Below are positions 9,278 to 18,914 of a stretch of 64,000 nucleotides of DNA, piece after piece. The DNA lies in assembly GCF_026619435.1 (NCBI RefSeq), contig NZ_JAOVZQ010000001.1, forward strand, positions 1,247,501 through 1,311,500. The letters run 5' to 3'. The notes under the pieces were generated by a model. That model saw nothing but the letters and a program-made list of their open reading frames with translations, made no database searches and had not been told where the DNA came from. A program made the position numbers and the translations under genes. The DNA is from Hoeflea ulvae (GTDB taxonomy: Bacteria; Pseudomonadota; Alphaproteobacteria; Rhizobiales; Rhizobiaceae). The number at the start of each line of letters is the position of its first letter. The first letter of the stretch is position 1.

Positions 9278-10739
9278 GCCAGGTCCTGCCGTCGCGTTCG
9301 ATCAGGGCAATCGCCTGGCTCGGGCCCCAGGTGCCGGCCGTATAGGGCTGCACCGGCTGGCCGGTGTCGGTCCAGGCCGTCAGGATCGGGTCGACCCATT
9401 TCCACGCCGCCTCCACCTCGTCACGGCGCATGAACAGGGTCTGGTTGCAGCGGATCACATCGAGCAGCAGCCGCTCATAGGCGTCCGGATTGCGCTCCTC
9501 GAAACGGTCGGCGAAGCTCATGTCCAGCGACACGTGTCTGAGCCGCATGCCGCCCGGACCCGGGTCCTTGATCATGATCCACTGCTTGACGCCCTCGTCG
9601 GGCTGCAGCCGCATCACCAGCTTGTTGGCGGTGATCCGCCCGGCGGTCGGCCCGAAGATCGAATGCGGAATCGGCTTGAACGCGATCACGATTTCCGAGA
9701 TCCGCTCGCTCATCCGCTTGCCGGTGCGCAGATAGAACGGCACGCCTGACCAGCGCCAATTGTCGATCTCGGCCTTGATCGCCACGAAGGTCTCGGTGCT
9801 GGACACGCCGCCTTCGAGCTCCTCGAGATAGCCCTTCACTGCGCCGCCCGCCGAGGCGCCGGCCTTGTACTGGCCGCGCACGGTCTTGGAATCGGCATTG
9901 TCTTCATTGATCGGCTTGAGCGAGCGCAGCACTTTCAGCTTCTCGTCGCGCACCGCTTCGGCGTCCATTGTTGCCGGCGGCTCCATCGCCACCAGGCACA
10001 TCAGCTGCACCAGATGGTTCTGCACCATGTCTCTGAGCGCGCCCGCCTTGTCGTAATAGCCGGCCCGGCCTTCCAGCCCGACCGATTCGGCCACGGTGAT
10101 CTGCACATGGTCGATATGGGCGGAGTTCCACAGCGGCTCATACAGCGCATTGGCGAATCTGAGCGCCATCAGGTTCTGAACCGTTTCCTTGCCCAGATAA
10201 TGGTCGATGCGGTAGATCTGCTCTTCTTCGAACACTTCGCCGATGGTCTTGTTGAGCTTGCGGGCGGAATCGAGATCCCGTCCGATCGGCTTTTCCACCA
10301 CGATCCGGGTCTGCTTGGTCACCAGCCCGTTGGAGCGGATCCGCTCGGAAATGTCACCGAACAGCGCCGGCCCGACCGCCAGGTAGAACGCCCGGACCCG
10401 GTCCGCGCCTTCGTCGAGAATGTCCTTGAGCTCGGACCAGCCCTTGTCGGACTTGGCGTCGACGGCAATGTAGAACAGCCGCGCCACAAATGTCTCGACC
10501 TCGTCGTCGTGATACTCGTCGGCCTTGAGGTGTTCCTTCAGCGCGTCGCGGGCGAAACTGCGATAGGCCTCGTGGTCCATCTCCGAGCGCGAGGCGCCGA
10601 TGATTCGGGTCGGATCGGTTAGTTGCCCGGCAATCTGGCGGTGATACAGCGCCGGCAACAGCTTGCGCTCGGCAAGGTCCCCGGTGCCGCCAAAAACGAC
10701 ATAGTCGAAGGGGTCAACCGGAATGATGATCTGGCTCAT
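9264..10739 (-). CDS. zwf: Glucose-6-phosphate 1-dehydrogenase (Zwf)
   Basis: NADP-dependent entry enzyme of the oxidative pentose phosphate and Entner-Doudoroff routes (491 aa). The dinucleotide motif GGTGDLA is at residues 17-23, VVEKP at 147-151, and the substrate/catalytic motif RIDHYLGK at 177-184. I placed the start at 10739, where MSQIIIPVDPFDYVVFGG aligns with the family; frames extending to 10775 add a non-conserved tail. A GGATG ribosome site precedes it. A 16-bp palindrome 38 bases upstream is a likely operator. Confidence 0.95.
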   Translation of the reverse strand: MSQIIIPVDPFDYVVFGGTGDLAERKLLPALYHRQIAGQLTDPTRIIGASRSEMDHEAYRSFARDALKEHLKADEYHDDEVETFVARLFYIAVDAKSDKGWSELKDILDEGADRVRAFYLAVGPALFGDISERIRSNGLVTKQTRIVVEKPIGRDLDSARKLNKTIGEVFEEEQIYRIDHYLGKETVQNLMALRFANALYEPLWNSAHIDHVQITVAESVGLEGRAGYYDKAGALRDMVQNHLVQLMCLVAMEPPATMDAEAVRDEKLKVLRSLKPINEDNADSKTVRGQYKAGASAGGAVKGYLEELEGGVSSTETFVAIKAEIDNWRWSGVPFYLRTGKRMSERISEIVIAFKPIPHSIFGPTAGRITANKLVMRLQPDEGVKQWIMIKDPGPGGMRLRHVSLDMSFADRFEERNPDAYERLLLDVIRCNQTLFMRRDEVEAAWKWVDPILTAWTDTGQPVQPYTAGTWGPSQAIALIERDGRTWHESD

Positions 10740-11357
10740 GGGTGGCATCCTGTCCGTGAACGGTGCCGAACACATAATCTAATCGATTAGATAAAGCTAG
10801 AGCAGCATGCGATTAATCAGGCGCATTCTGTTGGCTCAAACCTGCCGAACCACGAAAAGGGTGCCAGACCCTTGCGTTGCGATGATGGTGTTCCGGCACG
10901 CACACCGGCCTCGGGGCCGGCGGCGGTGTGTGAAAAAGACCTGTTGAGATGACGCCCGAATCTGGCAAACTGGGCGCAACGGCAATTGGGCAGCATGATG
11001 GTCTGCCACAGGCGCATCACGGCACCGGCGGCTCGCCCCGTTGCAGCCGCATCGCCTCCGGCACGCCGGCGCTGTCCTGACTTTTGGACACGACACGGGA
11101 CTGTTAGCAAAGTGTTAACAACCTTAACACGTTGTCATCAGGCATTCAGTGGATGGCGCCGCCTCGACATGGAAATCGGGGTAGCAATCCCCTAAACCAA
11201 AACCCTGGGCTGTTTTCCAGAAACAGAAGCCTGGGCATCCTGCTGTGATAGTGCGCGCAGGCCGTCACGGCTGTCAGTCGGCCTGAATCATAGTCTTGAA
11301 AACGCTCAGATCTACCGCGAGATGGATCGAGGTCCGCATGGACAGGGAAGCACACTG
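10740..11357. other. Non-coding interval between zwf and the 11.36 kb gene
   Basis: 618 bases without a supportable gene. Besides the zwf palindrome it holds TTAG-N7-TTAAC (11104-11119), close to the CtrA consensus, overlapping an inverted repeat GTGTTAA/TTAACAC (11112-11118 and 11124-11130), and a small hairpin CTGTTT/AAACAG (11210-11215, 11221-11226). It probably carries divergent promoters for zwf and the gene at 11358. Confidence 0.5.
10777..10792. promoter_or_regulatory. Perfect 16-bp palindrome upstream of zwf (putative operator)
   Basis: ATCTAATCGATTAGAT reads the same on both strands and lies 38-53 bases upstream of the zwf start, a usual repressor position. The central CG resembles LacI-family operators, but the cognate regulator is not in the window. 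A shorter palindrome GATTAATC follows at 10811-10818. Confidence 0.5.
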
Positions 11358-11910
11358 ATGAAGACTTATGAATTCAGCATCATCGCTTCCGGGCTCGATC
11401 CTCAGGCGCGCGATTTCCAGTCCCGCTTCCGCAAGGGCGGTTGCAAGGATGCCAGGGTCTCGTTCCAGAAAGGCTGCATCATCCTGGCCTTTGCCAGTGC
11501 AGGCCGAGAGCTTTGACCAGGCGGTTGCCTCCGCGATTGACAATGTCCTGGGCGTCGGCGCCGATCTCGTCCGGGTCGAGCCGGACCCGCTGGTCAGCCT
11601 GTCGGACATCGCCGCGCGCGTCGGTGTCTCCGGGGCCGCCGTCTCGCTCTATGCAAAGGGCAAGCGCGGCGCGAGATTTCCCGCCCCGGTCGCCAAGATC
11701 ACCGATGACCGCACTCTCTGGCTCTGGCCGCCGGTGGCCCGCTGGTTCTACGCGCGCAGGCAAATGTCAGAGGACGCCCTGATCGAGGCGCTCGTCGTCA
11801 AGGAGGCCAATGACGCCATCGCCTCGGGCGAACTGGCCATGGCCCAGCGCTTGAAGCAATGCGCCCAGGCCGGTCTGCAGCCTGATTCGGGCGACTGGGC
11901 CGACTCGTAA
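11358..11910 (+). pseudogene. Helix-turn-helix DNA-binding protein with a single-base frameshift
   Basis: The N-terminus MKTYEFSIIASGLDP... is encoded from ATG 11358 in one frame and stops at 11514-11516; the continuation QAESFDQAVASAIDNV... with the helix-turn-helix VSLSDIAARVGVSGAAVSLY lies in the next frame to the stop at 11908-11910. The two parts join near 11493-11500, where one extra base is the simplest explanation. Joined, they form a protein of about 183 aa of a family I recognise from rhizobia as a small XRE-like DNA-binding protein of unassigned role. It may be a true pseudogene, a sequencing error, or much less likely a programmed shift. Confidence 0.7.
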
Positions 11911-12003
11911 AGCCCGGTCCGCCGCCGAAGCACTGCAGCAGCGCCCCGCACCCGGACCTGCAAGAGTGGGAGCCGGTTTACGGGAAAAACCAAGCGCTGT
12001 GCG

Positions 12004-13290
12004 TCAGAACTTGTCCCGGAGCGAAAACCAGGTCAGCGCCAGAAACAACAGCGGCGTTCTGAACCGGTCGCCGCCGGGGAAGGGGCCGACCTTGAGGTTG
12101 CGCATCACTTCGAGCTCATCCGATCCGCCATTGACGTGGTCGGCATAAAGCTTGCCGCAATAATTCGACAGCATCACCCCGTGGCCGGAAAACCCGCCGA
12201 TCGAGGTGACATTGGGCATCACCTCGCGCACGAAGGGCCGCCGAGACAGCGTGATGCCCACCGAACCGCCCCAGGAATGGGTGATCTCGACACTGTCGAG
12301 CGCCGGGTAGATCTCCGCAATCTGCCGCCTGATATGGCTGGAAATATCGGTCGGATTGTCCGAGGTATAGGCCTCGCGCCCGCCAAACAGCAGCCGCCCA
12401 TCGGCGCTCTTGCGGAAATAGCGCACCACGAAGCGCGAATCATCGACCGATTCCCCGCCCGGGATCACCGGGCTGTCGTCGCCCAGCGGCACGGTGGCGC
12501 CGATGAAGGAGCGGATCGGCATCACATGCGCGCTGGTCACCGGCTCCAGCCCGTCAATGAAGGCGTTGCACGCAACCAGCGCGCTTCCGGCAACGATGTC
12601 GCCCGCGTCGGTCTTTACCGTCACCTTTCCGCCGGCGCTGGAAATCGCCCCTGCGCGGGTGTTTTCATGCAGCCGCGCCCCGGCCTTGGATGCCGCCCGC
12701 GCCAGCCCGACCAGATATTTCAGCGGATTGATATGGCCGGTGCCCGCATCATAGGTGCCGCCATGATAGCGCGTCGAGCCGAGTTTTTGCGCCATCTCGT
12801 CCCTGTCGAGAAAGCTCAGATGCGCATAGCCATAGTCCTCGGCCATGATGCGGACGTGATCGCGGTAGTCCTTGACATAGCCCTGCTTGTGCGCCGCCGA
12901 GATCTGTCCCGGCCGGTAGTCGGCCTCGATCCCGTGCGCTGTGGCAAAATCCAGCAGATGCGCCTTGGCGCGCTCCGCCACGGCGAATTGCGCCCCGGCA
13001 TTGTCGCGGCCGAAATCGGCCTCGCTCTCTTCCACCCAGGCGCGCTGGCCGGTGCCGAGCTGGCCGCCATTGCGACCCGAAGCGCCGTCGCCAAATCGCG
13101 CGCCTTCGATCAGCACCACGTCCTTGCCGCTGGCGGCCAGGTGATGCGCCGCCTGCAGCCCGGTGAAGCCGCCGCCGATGATCACCACATCGGCGGTCGC
13201 AGGTCCTGGTAGCCCTGCATAGGCGGGACGGTCCCCGATGGTCGCTTCATAGAAGGAGATACCCGGAGAGATGGGGCTTTGGTAAGTCAT
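12004..13290 (-). CDS. puuB: Gamma-glutamylputrescine oxidoreductase-like FAD enzyme (PuuB family)
   Basis: 428-aa FAD-dependent amine oxidoreductase of the DAO fold. The ADP-binding motif VVIIGGGFTGLQAA covers residues 35-48, then GASGRNGGQL at about 69-78, and a C-terminal GGFSGHGVMLS block. It would oxidise gamma-glutamylputrescine to the aldehyde with H2O2 release. The neighbour upstream encodes a PuuA-like ligase only 12 bases away, which makes the assignment stronger than for a lone oxidase. The substrate is inferred from this pairing. Confidence 0.82.
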   Translation of the reverse strand: MTYQSPISPGISFYEATIGDRPAYAGLPGPATADVVIIGGGFTGLQAAHHLAASGKDVVLIEGARFGDGASGRNGGQLGTGQRAWVEESEADFGRDNAGAQFAVAERAKAHLLDFATAHGIEADYRPGQISAAHKQGYVKDYRDHVRIMAEDYGYAHLSFLDRDEMAQKLGSTRYHGGTYDAGTGHINPLKYLVGLARAASKAGARLHENTRAGAISSAGGKVTVKTDAGDIVAGSALVACNAFIDGLEPVTSAHVMPIRSFIGATVPLGDDSPVIPGGESVDDSRFVVRYFRKSADGRLLFGGREAYTSDNPTDISSHIRRQIAEIYPALDSVEITHSWGGSVGITLSRRPFVREVMPNVTSIGGFSGHGVMLSNYCGKLYADHVNGGSDELEVMRNLKVGPFPGGDRFRTPLLFLALTWFSLRDKF

Positions 13291-13302
13291 GGATTACAAT
13301 TC

Positions 13303-14736
13303 TCAAACGTTAAGCAGCAGGAATTCGCGTTCCCACGGGCTGATCACCTGCATGAAGGTCTCGAATTCGCCGCGCTTGACCCCGACATAGGTGTTGATGA
13401 ATTCCTGCCCGAACATCTCGGCAAATGCCGGTTCGCCTTCCAGCAGCGACAGCGCCTCCAGCAATCCACGCGGCAGGTCCACCGAGCCTTCGTTGACCGT
13501 CTTGTAGGCCGGGTCGCTCGGCACCAGCCCGTTGACCATGCCGAGATATCCGCAGGCCAGCGAGGCGGCCAGCGCCAGGTAGGAATTGGCATCCGACGAG
13601 GGCAGCCGGTTTTCCACCCGCCGCGCCACCGGCTCGGAATGCGGCACCCGGAACGCGGTCGTGCGGTTGTCATAGCCCCAGGCATTGTTGACCGGGCAGG
13701 CCATGTCCGGCGTCAGCCGCCGGTAGGAATTGACATAGGGCGCCATCATCACCAGCGCCCGCGGCACGTAATGCTGCATGCCGCCGATGAAGTGGAAGAA
13801 AGCTTCGCTCGGCTCGCCATCGGCCTTGGAAAACACGTTCTTGCCGGATTTGGCGTCGACCACCGACTGGTGGATATGCATCGCCGAGCCGGCATATTGC
13901 TGCATCGGCTTGGCCATGAAGGTGGCATACATGCCGTGCTTGAGCGCCGCCTCGCGGATGGTGCGCTTGAACATGAACACCTGGTCGGCCAGTTCCACCG
14001 GATCGCCGTGTCGCAGGTTGATTTCGAGCTGCGCCGGGCCTTCCTCATGGATCAGCGTGTCGATCTCCAGCCCCTGCTTGTCGGAGAAATCATAGATGTC
14101 GTCGACCAGCTCGTCGAACTCGTTCACCCCGGCGATCGAATAGGACTGCCCGCCGGTGATCGTCCGGCCGGAGCGGCCCCGCGGCGGTTTCAGCGGATAA
14201 TCCGGGTCCTCGTGCTGTGCCACCAGGTAGAATTCGATTTCCGGCGCCACCACCGGCTTCCAGCCGCGCGCGGTATAGAGCTCGACAACCTTCTTGAGCA
14301 CATTGCGCGGCGTGTAGCTGACCGGCTCGCCCTTGGTGGTAACCATGTCGCAGATCACCTGCGCCGTCGGGTCGGTTTCCCACGGCACCACCGACAGGGT
14401 CGACAGGTCCGGCACCAGCTTGAGGTCGCCATCGAGCGGATCATAGCGGAAATCTCCGGTTTCTTCCGGATACTCGCCCGAGATCGTGTGCCGGAACACC
14501 GCAGACGGCAGCGACAGCGAGGTATTGGAGGTGAATTTCGACGACGGCATCATCTTGCCGCGCGCCACGCCGGCAAAATCCGGGGTGATGCATTCGATAT
14601 CTTCAATGCCGCGCACCCGCAGCCACTCGGTGGCCTGGGTCCAGTTGGCGACGCCGCGCTTGGCGTCGAGATATTTGGGGGCCGTCGGCTGCGCCGGTTT
14701 GGCTGAAGCCGGTTTGCCGGACTTGCGGGATGCCAT
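13303..14736 (-). CDS. puuA: Glutamine synthetase family protein, likely gamma-glutamylputrescine synthetase (PuuA)
   Basis: 477-aa type-I glutamine-synthetase homolog. Catalytic-domain motifs are APEIEFYL, GPAQLEINLRHGDP, GSAMHIHQS and NRTTAFRVP, in the order and spacing of the family. It would ligate glutamate to putrescine using ATP. The N-terminus has a basic low-complexity tail (SRKSGKPASAKPAQ). It pairs with the oxidoreductase downstream, and a putrescine importer lies in the same window. Paralogs of this family also act on ethanolamine or isopropylamine, so the substrate is not proven. Confidence 0.82.
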   Translation of the reverse strand: MASRKSGKPASAKPAQPTAPKYLDAKRGVANWTQATEWLRVRGIEDIECITPDFAGVARGKMMPSSKFTSNTSLSLPSAVFRHTISGEYPEETGDFRYDPLDGDLKLVPDLSTLSVVPWETDPTAQVICDMVTTKGEPVSYTPRNVLKKVVELYTARGWKPVVAPEIEFYLVAQHEDPDYPLKPPRGRSGRTITGGQSYSIAGVNEFDELVDDIYDFSDKQGLEIDTLIHEEGPAQLEINLRHGDPVELADQVFMFKRTIREAALKHGMYATFMAKPMQQYAGSAMHIHQSVVDAKSGKNVFSKADGEPSEAFFHFIGGMQHYVPRALVMMAPYVNSYRRLTPDMACPVNNAWGYDNRTTAFRVPHSEPVARRVENRLPSSDANSYLALAASLACGYLGMVNGLVPSDPAYKTVNEGSVDLPRGLLEALSLLEGEPAFAEMFGQEFINTYVGVKRGEFETFMQVISPWEREFLLLNV

Positions 14737-15053
14737 AAATCACCATGGGTTTGCTGAGAATGGTGTGATCATAAAGGTTTTTTCACGCTGCGCCAGCCAC
14801 ACCGTGCGCGCTGTGCTGCACTGCACCTCTTGGCCGCCGGCCGGCCGCATGCCTGGTGCCCGGGCAGATTGCCCGACATCTGCACTGTAAAAACTTACCG
14901 GCGACTATTCAGGGGGCGTTAACCATCGGGTGCCATCATCTTCGTCAAGAGGGGAGACAAGCGCGAGGCGAAAGCCTGGCGCCTTGCATGATGCATCCCT
15001 TGCCTCTGCGGATCTTCCCGCATGTCAGACCATCCACCCCCGGGGACTGCATC
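14737..15053. other. Intergenic region between divergent puuA and the chemoreceptor gene
   Basis: 317 bases with divergent promoters expected. I see no convincing gene, hairpin or palindrome. A GTTAACCATC sequence lies near 14917-14926, without a second half-site at CtrA spacing. Confidence 0.4.
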
Positions 15054-17586
15054 ATGAACATCGACAAGCTGCTCGCAGGCTTTTCCATCCAGACCAAGGT
15101 CGTGGTTCTGGTCATCCCGCTGCTTGCGGGCATTGCGGGCCTGGCCGCGATCAATCTCTACACCGGCTCGCTTTTGGGCGGACGGCTGATCGGCACCAGC
15201 GCCAGCATCGAAACGCTCAGCGGCTTCAAGCAGGCCTATGCCGGCATGAACGAATTTTTGCAGCTCGCCACCCCGGAAAAGCGCGACGAGGTCATCGTCG
15301 ATCTCGATGCCCAGGTGGCCAAATTCGAAAACCTGCTGGCGCTCGCCGACAATGAGGCCGAAGCCGGCGCGCTGGAGCGGGCCCGCTCGGTTGCGGTCAG
15401 CCTGCGCGCGCGCACCACCGAATTGTGGGACGTGCATGGCGAGGAGGCCGCCGCCCGGGCCAGCATTTCCGAGATCCTGCAGATCCTGACCGATGCCAAG
15501 AACCGCACCAATCAGAGGGCCGAGCAGGTCTCGGCCGGCATCGCCGAAGATGAAAAGGGCGCCAAGGACCTGCTCTACGCCGCCGAAAAGCTCACCGAGG
15601 GCTCCGACGCGATTGCCAACATCGTCACCACCATCATGCGCGCCGCGACTCCGCAGGAGGCCATCGGGGTCGCCGAAGGACACAAGAAGCGGATCCAGCG
15701 CATGCTGACGCTTCTGATCCCGGCCATCCCGCAGGACCGGGTCGAGATCCGCGAGGCAATCACCACCAATCTCAAGGGCATTCTCGAGGTGATCAAGCTC
15801 GACACTGCCGGCCAGCCGCAGCTTGCCGAGCTGCAGGGCTATGCCAATGGCCTGCGCCCGCATGGCTACGCCTTGCAAAGCGTCAGCGGCGAGGTGGCCC
15901 GCAGCGGCATCCTGCGTTTTTCCGAACTCGACGAGATGATCATCAAGGGCCGGTCGATGGTCGCCCAGTCGAGCTCGTTCATCAAGCATGGCGGTGAGCT
16001 CGAAGTCGCCATCGTCCGCTTCCTCGGCGAACCGACCCGGGAGCGCGCCAAGCAGCTCGCCACCAAGCTGCAGAAGATCGAGCAGGACATCCAGCTGATC
16101 CGGCTTGCCGAGGGCGGCGACGAGCTGCTCGAAGCCTTCGGCGCCGGCACGCTCGACCAGATCCGGGTGCTGTTGCCGCTCAGCCGGCAGCTCATCGACA
16201 AGGTCGCGGCGCGACAGGCCGCCTTCGACGAGGCCTCGGCGCAGATCAACGATGCCTGGAGCAGCATCATCGTCTTTGCCGACAGCCAGCAGCAGGGCGC
16301 CACCGTCACCCGGCAGCGCGCCACCGGCATCAGCGTCGGCGCCGCCATCGGCGCGGCCATCTTCGCCCTGTTGGCCGCAACCGTGCTGATCGCCGCATTG
16401 CGCGGGCCGATCCGCCGTCTGGTCGCGGCCATGCGTGATGTCGCCGCCGGCAATCTCGATGTCGACATTGCCGACAATTCCCGTGCCGACGAGATCGGCG
16501 AGATGGCCCGTGCGCTTGATGTCTTCAAGCACAATGCCATCGACAAGATCCGGGTCGAGGACGAAAGCGCCCGCACCCGCGACATGGCCGCCCAGTGCGC
16601 GGGCCCAGTCCGATGCCGAGAAGGTCCAGGCCAATGAGGAGCTCGGCTTTGCCGTCCGTTCGCTCGGCGGCGCGCTGCGCAATCTCGCCCAGGGCGATCT
16701 CGTCGCCAGCATCGACACCCCCTTTGCCGAAGGGCTCGACAGCCTGCGCATCGATTTCAATGAATCGGTCGATCGCATGCGCGAGGTGATGCAATATATC
16801 CGCGACAATGCCGGTTCGATCAGCGCCAATTCCGGCCAGCTCCGGTCCGCCGCCGACGATCTCGCCCGCCGCACCGCCCAGCAGGCCGCCTCGCTGGAAG
16901 AGACCGCCGCCGCCGTCAACCAGATCTCCGCCACTGTGCGCTCCTCCACCGGCCGGGCCTCGGACACCGACAAGCTCGCCGGAGAAACAGCCTGCGACGC
17001 CCGCGCCTCGGGCGAGGTGGTCACCCGCGCTGTCGACGCCATGAGCCGCATCGAGGAGGCCGCCGGCAAGATCGGCCGCATCATCGGCGTCATCGACGAG
17101 ATCGCCTTCCAGACCAACCTTCTGGCGCTCAATGCCGGTGTCGAGGCAGCACGCGCCGGCGAGGCGGGCCGCGGCTTTGCCGTCGTCGCCCAGGAAGTGC
17201 GCGAACTCGCGGGCCGCTCCGCCACCGCCGCCAAGGAGATCAAGCAGCTGATCGTCCGGTCCGGCGAGGAAGTCCGCTCCGGCGTCAGCCTGGTCGGCGA
17301 AACCGGCGAGGCGATTTCGCGGATCATCACCCGCGTCGAGGAAATCTCCGAAAATGTCGGCGCCATGGCCGCCGCCAGCCATGAACAGGCCGCCGGCCTC
17401 GCCGAGGTCAACACCGCCGTCACCCAGATGGACCAGATGACCCAGCAGAACGCGGCCATGGTCGAACAGACCACCGCCGCCAGCCACTCCCTGGCCCAGG
17501 AAGCCACCGACCTCAGCCGCCTCGTCGCCAATTTCCGCGTCGACCTCGAAGAGCACCACCACCCCGACCAGACCCGCGCCGCCTGA
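15054..17586 (+). pseudogene. Methyl-accepting chemotaxis protein gene with a single-base frameshift
   Basis: A transmembrane chemoreceptor: TM1 near residues 15-40, a helical periplasmic sensor region, TM2 near 430-455, HAMP ([16 protein letters not shown]...), then the signalling tip [21 protein letters not shown]. The first frame runs from ATG 15054 to a stop at 16637, but homology passes to the next frame around 16594-16600 (AAQ joining [15 protein letters not shown]); one surplus base there restores an 843-residue protein ending at 17586. The C-terminus has no CheR/CheB tethering pentapeptide. The shift could be an assembly error. The ligand is unknown. Confidence 0.8.
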
Positions 17587-17703
17587 CCCGCGGTGCGGAC
17601 CGGCTTGCGATCACCCCCGGCCCGCGCCGCCTGCCACACGGCCAGCGGCAACGCCGATGTCCACTCGACACTCGGCACTCGGCACTCGCCGGCATCTCAC
17701 CGT

Positions 17704-17827
17704 CGTCATCCCGGTCCCCGAGCCGGGATCCAGCTGCGTCCGCTTCTGCGGACGCGGGAGAGCGTCTTGCCAAAAACCATTACGCCGCAGGAGTTTACCG
17801 GCTCGCGGACGCTTGCCGCTGGATGCC
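17704..17827 (+). repeat. 124-bp dispersed repeat, copy A
   Basis: Nearly identical to 19211-19334 in the same orientation. It starts CGTCATCCCGG, contains an internal stem TGCGTCCGC/GCGGACGC, and ends CTGGATGCC. It is non-coding and looks like an intergenic palindromic repeat; the inverted terminal sequence beyond it (CTATGACG near 17840-17847) is degraded. Confidence 0.8.
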
Positions 17828-17886
17828 GGAGCGGTGTACGCTATGACGGATGGCGAGGCCTGAAATTGTGCGGCTTGCTGGCGTCC

Positions 17887-17927
17887 GATCTCCCCCCTTG
17901 CGGGGGAGATGTCACGAAGTGACAGAG
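17887..17927 (+). repeat. Left half of the palindromic repeat interrupted by the IS110 element
   Basis: A hairpin ATCTCCCCC/GGGGGAGAT (17889-17910) is followed by a second hairpin GTCAC-GAA-GTGAC (17911-17922) and then AGAG. This pattern, normally followed by GGGGGGT, is a widespread intergenic repeat in rhizobial genomes. Here the GGGGGGTAAC continuation is found at 19088-19097, on the other side of the insertion element. Confidence 0.7.
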
Positions 17928-17942
17928 CATCTGTGTTTGCTG

Positions 17943-18914
17943 TCAAGGCGGAGTTGGTGTCCAGAGTCGGTTCTGGGCGAGCAGGCAATTGGCCAGGACG
18001 ACGAGCTTGCGCATGATGGCGACAAGGATGACCTTGGGTGGTTTGCCTTCAGCCTGGAGCGTCTTGGCAAAGGCGGCAAGCGCCGGATTGTAGCGCCGTG
18101 CCGACAGGGCGGCCATGTAGAGCGCGCGCCGCGGGGCGCGCCTTCCCGCTCGAATGGAGCGCCGGCCATGCCTTTCGCCGCTGTCGTCGGCGATCGGGGC
18201 AACGCCCGCCAGCATCGCCGCCTGCTTGCCGGTGCAGGAGCCGAGTTCGTCCATTCCGGCGATCAGGGCGCTGGCGGTGATGCGGCCGATGCCGGGAACA
18301 GAGGTCAGGATCTCGGCCTTGCGGCAAAGATCCGGCTGGGCGGCGATACGGCGTTCGATTTCGGAATCCAGCCGTTCGACATGCCGCTCCAGCACCCCGA
18401 TGAGCCGGCAAAGCTCTGCCCGCAGAAAGGCGACATCGGCCGCCTTGCAACGGTTCTTCAGCGCCGTGAGCTCGCCTTGGGCGCCCGACCTTGCATTGAC
18501 CAGCTCCCGCAGGGCCTCGATGTCCGGGCTTGGAGGCGCACTCGGCTGCGGCCGAAGTGCAGCAGCCAGCAGCGCCAGCATGCGGGCATCGAGCCGATCG
18601 GTCTTGGCCAGATAGCCGTAGCAGCCTGCAAACTGCCGGGCGCGCCACGGATCGACGATCGCCACAGCAAAACCATCTCCACTGAGCGAGCGGTGAGCGG
18701 GACGATGGAACTTGCCGGTCGCCTCCATGATGATGCGATCGGGCCGCAGTCTGGTCAGCATCCGCTTGAACTGGCGGATGCCAGCCTTGTCGTTGCCGAA
18801 CCGCCGGCTTTCAGCCTGCGGAAGGACATGAATGTCGAGCCACTCTTTACAGACGTCCACACCGACATAAACTGCGGACGTCGCGTCTTGTTCGAACGAT
18901 ACCTTGCCTTGCAT
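17943..18914 (-). CDS. IS110-family transposase (DEDD recombinase)
   Basis: 323-aa RNA-guided recombinase type. The RuvC-like N-terminal domain shows D20 (YVGVDVCKEWLD), E64 (IIMEATGK), D106 and D109 (AKTDRLDARML). The C-terminal Tnp domain shows SVPGIGRITASALIA and a candidate catalytic serine S245 in DSGERHGRRSIRAGR. All are intact, so the enzyme is probably active. I chose ATG 18914 because the conserved domain starts directly after it; the frame remains open to 19118, but that part is the leader RNA region. The stop overlaps the TTGACA box in the element's right end. Confidence 0.92.
   Translation of the reverse strand: MQGKVSFEQDATSAVYVGVDVCKEWLDIHVLPQAESRRFGNDKAGIRQFKRMLTRLRPDRIIMEATGKFHRPAHRSLSGDGFAVAIVDPWRARQFAGCYGYLAKTDRLDARMLALLAAALRPQPSAPPSPDIEALRELVNARSGAQGELTALKNRCKAADVAFLRAELCRLIGVLERHVERLDSEIERRIAAQPDLCRKAEILTSVPGIGRITASALIAGMDELGSCTGKQAAMLAGVAPIADDSGERHGRRSIRAGRRAPRRALYMAALSARRYNPALAAFAKTLQAEGKPPKVILVAIMRKLVVLANCLLAQNRLWTPTPP

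Noticed and set aside
11322..11516. Separate 64-aa gene before the helix-turn-helix frame
   Set aside because: Its sequence from ATG 11358 is the N-terminus of the same conserved protein that continues in the next frame, so it is part of a frameshifted gene.
11358..11910. Programmed ribosomal frameshifting
   Set aside because: No slippery heptamer followed by a structure is visible at 11490-11500, and two other genes in the window show similar one-base breaks.
14919..17678. 919-codon open frame opposite the chemoreceptor gene
   Set aside because: Antisense shadow of the chemoreceptor; Ser/Arg-rich translation without homology.
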